Both the position numbers and the translations under genes were made by a program. A stretch of DNA of 15,826 nt. It comes from an uncultured Eubacteriales bacterium. GTDB taxonomy: Bacteria; Bacillota; Clostridia; Oscillospirales; Oscillospiraceae. Under the pieces are notes generated by a model. It saw only the letters and a list, made by a program, of their open reading frames with translations. It searched no databases and was not told where the DNA came from. The stretch spans positions 1 through 15,826 of the forward strand of contig CABSBF010000037.1 in assembly GCA_902475855.1 (NCBI GenBank). Reading direction: 5' to 3'. How positions within the stretch are numbered: position 1 is the first letter of the stretch; the number at the start of each line of letters is the position of its first letter. Below are positions 11,184-15,826 of the stretch, one piece after another.

Positions 11184-12389
11184 ATGCTTTTGTTCCTTAC
11201 CCATCAGACGCCGGCCGGCGCAGGCCCGATGCGGATCCTCTGGCAGCTACAGCAGCCGGCAGCGATCACCGCACTGCTTGTGCTGCTCGGTCTGACCTTT
11301 CCTCTGCGCGGGCTGATTCTCCTGATCATCGGGCGGAAGCGCGGCCTGCGTCCAAGCCGCGCTTCCGTCGTTTCCTGCGGGATTGAGTTGCTGCTGGGCG
11401 CTGCGCTTCTTTGCCTGGCGCGCGTGTCTACGCTGGGACTGTTCATTGTTTTGGCAGTATACCTGCTCTGCATCCTCGCAGCGAAAGGGATCGACTGCTA
11501 CCTTTATGCCAGATCTCACCAGTGGCGTTTTTTTATTCCGGCCGCAGCAATTACGGTGTTCGGCACACAGCTTCTGCTTCTGCTGCTCATCGCACCGCCG
11601 CCGCAAAAACAGCATATCCTCCTTGTTTTTTCTGTTCTGATGCTTGCGGTGTTCGGCGCCTCCATGCTGTGCGATATGCTGTATTTTTTGGTAAAAAGCA
11701 GCCGTTTTCGCCGTGTGGTCAGCAATATTCGCCTTGCCCTGCCGGATTACATGAGCCTGGCGCTGCTTCTTCATGTGTCGGATGCTTCCCGCGCCGAACC
11801 GCTTTCACCTGCACCGGAGGGCTGTATAGAGGTGCTGTTTCAGGTATCGCCCCGCGGCATCGGCATTGCAGGCCACTGTGAGCTATGCATTGACGGCCGG
11901 ACACTGACCTATGGCTGCTACGAGCCGACTTCCCGGCATTTCTTCGGCTCCATGGGCAGAGGCGTGATCTTTCGCGCACCGCGGGAGCCTTATCTTGACT
12001 GGATGATTCACGCCAACCGAAAAAAAATCGTAAGTTATGTGCTGCAACTCCCGCCGGAGCAGATGCGCCTTGTGCGTCAGCAGCTCGCTGCGCTGGAAAA
12101 AAACATGGAAGCCTGGCTGCCGAGAGAATCGCAGGAGGAGTTCATCATGCGGCTGCAGCAACTCCCGCAGGTGCAGTGCTTTCAACTGACCGGCGGCCCG
12201 TTCGTCACCTACTTCGTGCCGACGATCAACTGCGTAACGATCACAAACAGCCTTCTGTCCAGAACTGAGCTCGGCAGCGCCCTGATGCCGGGAGTCTGCA
12301 CTCCGGGGGCGTATATGGATATGCTGGATCGGCAGTACCGCTCCGGCAGCCGGATCATTATTGACCGCAGGGTCTACGGAGAAAATTAA
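11184..12389 (+). CDS. Membrane protein with possible permuted papain-like (His...Asn-Cys) domain
   Basis: 401 aa from ATG at 11184. The ribosome site GGAGGA is rather far upstream (13 nt), but no better start exists. The first 170 residues contain about five transmembrane helices (near 27-50, 62-80, 84-102, 115-137, 143-170), in an HdeD-like spacing. The last 200 residues are soluble. They hold GHCELCIDGRTLTYGCYEP (H231) and, 120 residues later, TYFVPTINCVTITNSLL (N349-C350). A histidine strand followed later by Asn-Cys at a helix start is the order of circularly permuted NlpC/P60 or DUF4105-type enzymes, a class that includes the lipoprotein N-acyltransferase Lnb. The resemblance is by pattern only, so an acyltransferase or amidase role is a hypothesis. 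Third gene of the operon. Confidence 0.75.
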   Translation: MLLFLTHQTPAGAGPMRILWQLQQPAAITALLVLLGLTFPLRGLILLIIGRKRGLRPSRASVVSCGIELLLGAALLCLARVSTLGLFIVLAVYLLCILAAKGIDCYLYARSHQWRFFIPAAAITVFGTQLLLLLLIAPPPQKQHILLVFSVLMLAVFGASMLCDMLYFLVKSSRFRRVVSNIRLALPDYMSLALLLHVSDASRAEPLSPAPEGCIEVLFQVSPRGIGIAGHCELCIDGRTLTYGCYEPTSRHFFGSMGRGVIFRAPREPYLDWMIHANRKKIVSYVLQLPPEQMRLVRQQLAALEKNMEAWLPRESQEEFIMRLQQLPQVQCFQLTGGPFVTYFVPTINCVTITNSLLSRTELGSALMPGVCTPGAYMDMLDRQYRSGSRIIIDRRVYGEN

Positions 12390-12423
12390 GAGCACGTTCC
12401 GATGGCTCGGAACGTGCTCTTTT
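12389..12423. terminator. Bidirectional terminator between the operon and rpoD
   Basis: 14-bp perfect stem AGAGCACGTTCCGA (12389-12402) with its complement at 12407-12420, loop TGGC. A T-run follows on the plus strand, and on the minus strand the stem is flanked by AAAA before and TTAATTTT after. It begins at the stop codon of the membrane gene and ends 6 nt from the rpoD stop. Confidence 0.9.
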
Positions 12424-12428
12424 GACAT

Positions 12429-13571
12429 TCAGCAGTAAAAATCACGAATTTTCTTGGCGCGGCTGGGATGGCGCAGCTTACGGATGGCCTTGTTCTCGAT
12501 CTGACGGATACGCTCACGCGTTACGCCGAAAATCTGCCCGACCTCCTCCAGGGTGTGCGTTTTGCCGTCATACATGCCGAAGCGCAGACGCAGGACATCA
12601 GCCTCACGGTCGGTCAGCGTATTGAGAATCTCTCCAAGCGCCTCCGCCAGAAGCGCATTGCTGGTAGCATCAGCCGGGCCGGGCGTGTTGTCATCCTCAA
12701 CGAAGGAGCCGATGGTTGTGTCCTCTTCGTCACCGACGGGCGTGTCGAGGGAAAGCGTGTCGGCGGCGGTGCGGTTGGCCTCAATGATCTTCTCAATGGG
12801 GAGATTCAGCTCGTCTGCGATTTCCTCCAGCGTCGGCTCGCGGCCAAGCTCCTGCACCAGTTTACGGTTGCAGCGCGTTGCCTTGTTGATCACCTCTACC
12901 ATATGCACCGGTACGCGGATCGTCCGGGCCTGATCGGCAATCGCCCGCGTGATTGCCTGCCGGATCCACCAGGTCGCATATGTAGAGAATTTGTTTCCCT
13001 TTGTATAGTCGAATTTATCGACTGCGCGGATGAGGCCGGTATTGCCCTCCTGAATGAGGTCAAGAATATGCAGGCCGCGGCCGGCATATTTCTTCGCAAT
13101 GGAAACGACCAGACGCAGATTGGCTTCTGTCAGCTTGTTCTTTGCGCTCTGATCGCCGTCGGCAACGCGCCGCGCAAGCTCCTGCTCTTCCTCGGCAGAG
13201 AGCAGGGGGACCTGGCCGATCTCCTTGAGGTACATCCGCACGGGATCATCCAGATTATATTCTGCGGCCAGCTCAACAGGATCGACCAAAGTCTCCTCCT
13301 CTTCCAGCTCGGAATCGGGAATATCAATGTCATCTTCCAGCAGGTCTGGCATGTCAACGCCTTCCGGCTCAGAGGTGACGATCTGGATACCGATGGATTC
13401 GAAGGTGTCGTAGATCTGTTCAATTTTATCAACGGAAAGATCGAGTTTTTCCAGTGCCGCGAGCAGTTCCGCAGACGACAGGACGCCCTCTCTGCGGCCC
13501 TTGCTGATCAGGGCAGTGAGCGGCGCCATCAGTTCCTCATTCGGTCTGCTGCTTTTCTTTGAGTTGGACAT
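12429..13571 (-). CDS. rpoD: Primary sigma factor RpoD (SigA)
   Basis: 380 aa from ATG at 13571, chosen over the in-frame ATG at 13595 because AGGAAG lies 6 nt before it. It directs RNA polymerase to housekeeping promoters. Region 1.1 (about 1-75) is short and region 1.2 (LDDPVRMYLKEIGQVPLLSA) follows an acidic linker. Region 2 (about 151-222) has the core-binding and -10 reading helix (DLIQEGNTGLIRAVDKFDY, KFSTYATWWIRQAI). Region 3 spans about 224-300. Region 4 (about 317-378) has the -35 reading HTH (HTLEEVGQIFGVTRERIRQI). There is no large non-conserved insert, as in Gram-positive SigA. The usual upstream partner dnaG is not here; the gene stands alone with its own promoter. Confidence 0.97.
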   Translation of the reverse strand: MSNSKKSSRPNEELMAPLTALISKGRREGVLSSAELLAALEKLDLSVDKIEQIYDTFESIGIQIVTSEPEGVDMPDLLEDDIDIPDSELEEEETLVDPVELAAEYNLDDPVRMYLKEIGQVPLLSAEEEQELARRVADGDQSAKNKLTEANLRLVVSIAKKYAGRGLHILDLIQEGNTGLIRAVDKFDYTKGNKFSTYATWWIRQAITRAIADQARTIRVPVHMVEVINKATRCNRKLVQELGREPTLEEIADELNLPIEKIIEANRTAADTLSLDTPVGDEEDTTIGSFVEDDNTPGPADATSNALLAEALGEILNTLTDREADVLRLRFGMYDGKTHTLEEVGQIFGVTRERIRQIENKAIRKLRHPSRAKKIRDFYC

Positions 13572-13625
13572 AATGCACTTCCTAGCATCAATCAATCATT
13601 TGCCCCCGCAGGGCATATCTAATTC

Positions 13626-13654
13626 ATTATACATTGTCTTTTCAGAGAAAGCAA
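13626..13654 (-). promoter_or_regulatory. Promoter of rpoD
   Basis: Minus-strand TTGCTT at 13654-13649 and TATAAT at 13631-13626, spacer 17 nt, 55 nt before the start codon. Confidence 0.75.
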
Positions 13655-13722
13655 TAGATGTTTGACGAAAAAAACGGAAAAAGCTGATTTTTTTATGATT
13701 GCAAGGGAAAGGAAGGGAGGTG

Positions 13723-13761
13723 AAAAAATTTGGCGGCCATCCCACAGGATACCCGCCAAAT
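13723..13761 (-). terminator. Terminator of trmB-icd
   Basis: Minus-strand ATTTGGCGG (13761-13753) pairs with CCGCCAAAT (13736-13728). The 16-nt loop contains a small ATCC/GGAT helix, and TTTTTT runs to 13723. It separates trmB-icd from rpoD. Confidence 0.85.
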
Positions 13762-13791
13762 CCAAAGCTCATACTGCTTTTTCCAAATGGC

Positions 13792-14991
13792 CTATTTTTC
13801 CAGCTCTGCCCGCACGGCGGCAAGGAATTCTTCCGAGGTCAGGACCTGTGGCGCGCTGCTTTCCCAGAGCGCAGCAAGATCCTTGGTCATGCGGCCGGAT
13901 TCGATCACACGCAGGCAGGCGTCTTCCAGCTTTTTGGCAAACTCGCACAACGCAGGCGTGTTGTCCAGTTCTCCGCGCTTGTTCAGTGCGCCCGTCCAGG
14001 CGAAAATAGTGGCAATGGGATTGGTGGAGGTTGTTTCACCGCGCATGTGACGGTAATAATGCTGCGTTACAGTACCATGTGCAGCCTCGTATTCATACTT
14101 TCCGTCCGGGGAAACCAGAACAGAGGTCATCATGGCAAGGCTGCCGAAGGCGGTAGACACCATATCGCTCATCACATCGCCGTCATAGTTTTTGCAGGCC
14201 CAGATAAAGCCGCCCTTGCTGCGGATGACGCGTGCGACTGCGTCATCGATCAGCGTGTAGAAGTAGGTGATGCCGGCAGCTTCAAAGGCAGCCTTATACT
14301 CGGCGTCGTAGATCTCCTGGAAGATCTGCTTGAAAGTGCCGTCATAAACCTTGGCGATGGTGTCCTTGGCAGAGAACCAGAGGTCCTGCTTTGTGGCCAG
14401 CGCATAGTTAAAGCAAGCCCGCGCGAAGGAAGCGATGGAGGTGTCCTTGTTATACTGCCCCATCAAGACGCCGGGGCATTCAAAATCATAGATCGTCTGG
14501 CGGGTTTCCTTGCCGTCTTTGCCAGTGAAAACCAGCTCCGCGCGGCCCTCCGGGACGCGCTCTTCCGCAGCGCGATAGATGTCGCCATAGGCATGACGTG
14601 CAATGGTAATTGGCTTTTCCCAGTTCCGCACAACCGGACGAATGCCGTCAACCAGAATGGGCGCACGGAATACGGTGCCGTCCAGCACGGCTCGAATGGT
14701 TCCGTTCGGGCTCTTCCACATTCCGTGGAGCTTGTATTCCTCCATGCGCTGGGCATTGGGCGTGATGGTTGCGCATTTGACGCCGACTCCATAGTATTTG
14801 ATGGCCTTGGCAGCGTCCAGCGTAACCTGGTCTGCCGTGCGGTCGCGTTCCGGCAGGCCCAGATCAAAATAGATGGTCTTCAGGTCAATGTACGGCTCCA
14901 AAAGCTGGCTTTTAATCTGCTTCCAGAGAATCCTGGTCATTTCGTCGCCGTCCAGTTCGACCAGCGGCGTTTTCATTTCGATTTTTTGCAT
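13792..14991 (-). CDS. icd: NADP-dependent isocitrate dehydrogenase (internal start within the trmB-icd frame)
   Basis: 399 aa from ATG at 14991, with AAAAGGAGG 5 nt upstream, one of the strongest ribosome sites in the window. It oxidises isocitrate to 2-oxoglutarate and CO2 with NADP+, supplying 2-oxoglutarate for glutamate. It belongs to the eukaryote-like homodimeric subfamily: LVELDGDEMTRILW (10-23), KCATITPNAQRMEEY, the substrate loop KSPNGTIRAVLDGTVFR (93-109), R132 (ARHAYGD), metal-binding aspartates in KNYDGDVMSDMVS (267-279), and the NADP site AAHGTVTQHYYRH (303-315). Length fits the subfamily (about 400). It is the C-terminal part of the fused frame and can also be made alone from this site. 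Citrate synthase and aconitase are not in the window. Confidence 0.9.
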   Translation of the reverse strand: MQKIEMKTPLVELDGDEMTRILWKQIKSQLLEPYIDLKTIYFDLGLPERDRTADQVTLDAAKAIKYYGVGVKCATITPNAQRMEEYKLHGMWKSPNGTIRAVLDGTVFRAPILVDGIRPVVRNWEKPITIARHAYGDIYRAAEERVPEGRAELVFTGKDGKETRQTIYDFECPGVLMGQYNKDTSIASFARACFNYALATKQDLWFSAKDTIAKVYDGTFKQIFQEIYDAEYKAAFEAAGITYFYTLIDDAVARVIRSKGGFIWACKNYDGDVMSDMVSTAFGSLAMMTSVLVSPDGKYEYEAAHGTVTQHYYRHMRGETTSTNPIATIFAWTGALNKRGELDNTPALCEFAKKLEDACLRVIESGRMTKDLAALWESSAPQVLTSEEFLAAVRAELEK

Positions 14992-15645
14992 GGCTGCCTC
15001 CTTTTCCGCGGGATGGTGAATCAGCACGCAGCGGTTGATGGGCGTGCCGAGTGCGTAAAATTTTTCCTCATAGCCGGTCATAATGCCAACCGGCCCATTT
15101 TCATGCAGGTTGCGCGTCAGATCGCGAATTTCCAGCCCACAGGCTTCAAACTCTCCGAGCGACCACTCAAACAGGCCGGCGTTGTCGGTCTTGAAGTGGA
15201 TTTCTCCCTCGGGGCGAAGAATCCGTTTGTATTTTTCCAAAAAAGTCCGATAGGTCAGGCGGCGTTTTGCGTTTTTGCTGCGCGGCCACGGATCGCAGAA
15301 GTTCAGATACAGCAGATCCACTTCGCCGTCTGCGAAATACTCCTGCAATTGAGTTGCATCAACGGAAAGAAAAAAGACATTTTTCAGCCCCATGGAGAGT
15401 GCCTTTTCCATGGCAAGCAGCAGCGCCTCCTGTACCTTTTCCACAGCGATGATCAGAACGTCCGGCTCTGCCGCAGCCGTTTCCACCGTGAACTTTCCCT
15501 TGCCGCAGCCGACCTCCAGGCGCAGCTCCCGCGCACCGGGCAGCAGGGAGCGCCAGTTGCCCCGCAGCTCCGTTCCGTTTTGGATCCAGACAGGAGCGCA
15601 AGCCTGCATCCGCGGTTCCAGATTGTTTCTTTTTCTCATTCTCAT
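13792..15645 (-). CDS. trmB-icd: Fusion: tRNA (guanine-N7)-methyltransferase TrmB joined in frame to NADP-isocitrate dehydrogenase
   Basis: One uninterrupted frame of 617 aa from ATG at 15645, where GAGGT lies 8 nt upstream; earlier in-frame starts lack a site or enter the tRNA. Residues 1-218 are a full-length TrmB, which makes m7G46 in tRNA with S-adenosylmethionine. Seen are the SAM loop LEVGCGKG (43-50), acidic E69, and the signature NFCDPWPRSKNAKRRL (115-130), closing with GYEEKFYALGTPINR. Normally TrmB stops about there. Here the frame continues CVLIHHPAEKEAA into Met219 of isocitrate dehydrogenase with no stop. The linker codons GAA-AAG-GAG-GCA-GCC contain a perfect ribosome site for icd. 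A fusion protein plus a separate dehydrogenase are both expected. A sequencing indel cannot be excluded, since TGA lies in a neighbouring frame at 15023-15021. Confidence 0.85.
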   Translation of the reverse strand: MRMRKRNNLEPRMQACAPVWIQNGTELRGNWRSLLPGARELRLEVGCGKGKFTVETAAAEPDVLIIAVEKVQEALLLAMEKALSMGLKNVFFLSVDATQLQEYFADGEVDLLYLNFCDPWPRSKNAKRRLTYRTFLEKYKRILRPEGEIHFKTDNAGLFEWSLGEFEACGLEIRDLTRNLHENGPVGIMTGYEEKFYALGTPINRCVLIHHPAEKEAAMQKIEMKTPLVELDGDEMTRILWKQIKSQLLEPYIDLKTIYFDLGLPERDRTADQVTLDAAKAIKYYGVGVKCATITPNAQRMEEYKLHGMWKSPNGTIRAVLDGTVFRAPILVDGIRPVVRNWEKPITIARHAYGDIYRAAEERVPEGRAELVFTGKDGKETRQTIYDFECPGVLMGQYNKDTSIASFARACFNYALATKQDLWFSAKDTIAKVYDGTFKQIFQEIYDAEYKAAFEAAGITYFYTLIDDAVARVIRSKGGFIWACKNYDGDVMSDMVSTAFGSLAMMTSVLVSPDGKYEYEAAHGTVTQHYYRHMRGETTSTNPIATIFAWTGALNKRGELDNTPALCEFAKKLEDACLRVIESGRMTKDLAALWESSAPQVLTSEEFLAAVRAELEK

Positions 15646-15678
15646 TGCGCAGCACCTCATATTTGACAATCTGCAAGA

Positions 15679-15707
15679 ATTATAGCAAATGTTTTCCCTG
15701 AGGTAAA
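15679..15707 (-). promoter_or_regulatory. Promoter of trmB-icd
   Basis: Minus-strand TTTACC at 15707-15702 and TATAAT at 15684-15679, spacer 17 nt. Its -35 box is 8 nt from the -35 box of the divergent tRNA promoter. Confidence 0.75.
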
Positions 15708-15715
15708 GTATTTTC

Positions 15716-15744
15716 TTGCTTTTTTGCCGGTGTTGTATTATAAT
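15716..15744 (+). promoter_or_regulatory. Promoter of tRNA-Pro
   Basis: TTGCTT at 15716-15721 and TATAAT at 15739-15744, spacer 17 nt, 27 nt before the tRNA. Confidence 0.75.
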
Positions 15745-15771
15745 ATGCGGGAAAGCGCAGAAAATGGATTT

Positions 15772-15826
15772 CCGGGTGTAGCTCAGATGGTAGAGCGCGT
15801 GGTTTGGGACCACGAGGCCGCTGGTT
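15772..15826 (+). tRNA. tRNA-Pro (TGG), cut by window end
   Basis: Acceptor 5' strand CCGGGTG at 15772-15778, T8 A9, D-arm GCTC-AGATGGTA-GAGC, anticodon stem CGTGG/CCACG with loop TTTGGGA (anticodon TGG at 15805-15807), variable loop AGGCC, and the start of the T-arm GCTGG-TT. The rest of the T-arm and the acceptor 3' strand lie beyond the window. It should read CCN proline codons, chiefly CCA and CCG. Confidence 0.92.

Noticed and set aside
12468..13562. 364-aa open frame opposite rpoD
   Set aside because: Antisense shadow of a well-conserved sigma factor; no ribosome site or family.
13699..15666. 655-aa open frame on the plus strand opposite trmB-icd
   Set aside because: It mirrors the codon pattern of the minus-strand genes, has no recognisable domain and its own start region lacks a sensible gene context.
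15646..15813. Longer N-terminus of TrmB from the start at 15813
   Set aside because: It would begin inside the tRNA-Pro gene and cross the trmB promoter; the start at 15645 has the ribosome site.

Overview
The window looks like a chromosome segment of a gut-type, moderately GC-rich Clostridia (Oscillospiraceae/Ruminococcaceae-like). The basis is strong AGGAGG ribosome sites, TTGACA/TATAAT promoters with 17-nt spacers, a short RpoD, a CBS/DRTGG-containing family II pyrophosphatase and a tyrosine-recombinase prophage. The taxon is inferred from gene style, not proven. The window has two parts: an integrated phage-like element (1 to about 7023) and host core genes (about 7025 to 15826).

Element. 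The right end is a 28-nt tRNA 3' end (6996-7023), most likely of a tRNA-Leu, followed by that tRNA's terminator. This marks a tyrosine-integrase attachment site, and the intact tRNA should lie beyond the left edge. Reading inward: the integrase (5901-6929) overlaps a membrane-anchored XRE regulator (5336-5920). Next come a 58-aa small gene (4968-5144, minus), a zinc-ribbon/transmembrane/coiled-coil protein with its own promoter and an operator-like dyad (4419-4967), a 37-aa microprotein (4171-4284, minus) and a CI-like repressor (3767-4144). At 3666-3741 two near-consensus promoters diverge. The rightward one drives the repressor. The leftward one starts an early run on the minus strand: a membrane/coiled-coil protein, a Cro-like HTH, a possible basic 53-aa protein, a 45-aa protein, an HTH protein, an HNH-like protein, a coiled-coil/membrane protein, a DUF551-like protein, a Cys-rich small protein, an XRE protein and a protein with nonapeptide repeats that runs off the left edge. 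Many of these genes are coupled by overlapping stop and start codons. Two plus-strand genes (2451-2759 and 3115-3399) sit antisense inside this run. A 16-nt motif recurs just ahead of the ribosome sites of three early minus-strand genes.

Host part. A Mn-dependent inorganic pyrophosphatase (minus) diverges from a three-gene operon: a sugar nucleotidyltransferase-like protein, a double-cupin AraC regulator, and a membrane protein with a possible permuted papain-like (His...Asn-Cys) domain. A bidirectional terminator separates the operon from rpoD (minus). Beyond rpoD is a single open frame that fuses a complete TrmB (tRNA m7G46 methyltransferase) to a complete NADP-type isocitrate dehydrogenase, with a strong internal ribosome site at the joint. 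A tRNA-Pro(TGG), cut by the window end, diverges from trmB through back-to-back promoters.

The points most worth a second look are the trmB-icd fusion, the thrice-repeated phage leader motif, the antisense gene pairs in the early region, and the zinc-ribbon membrane protein in the lysogeny module.
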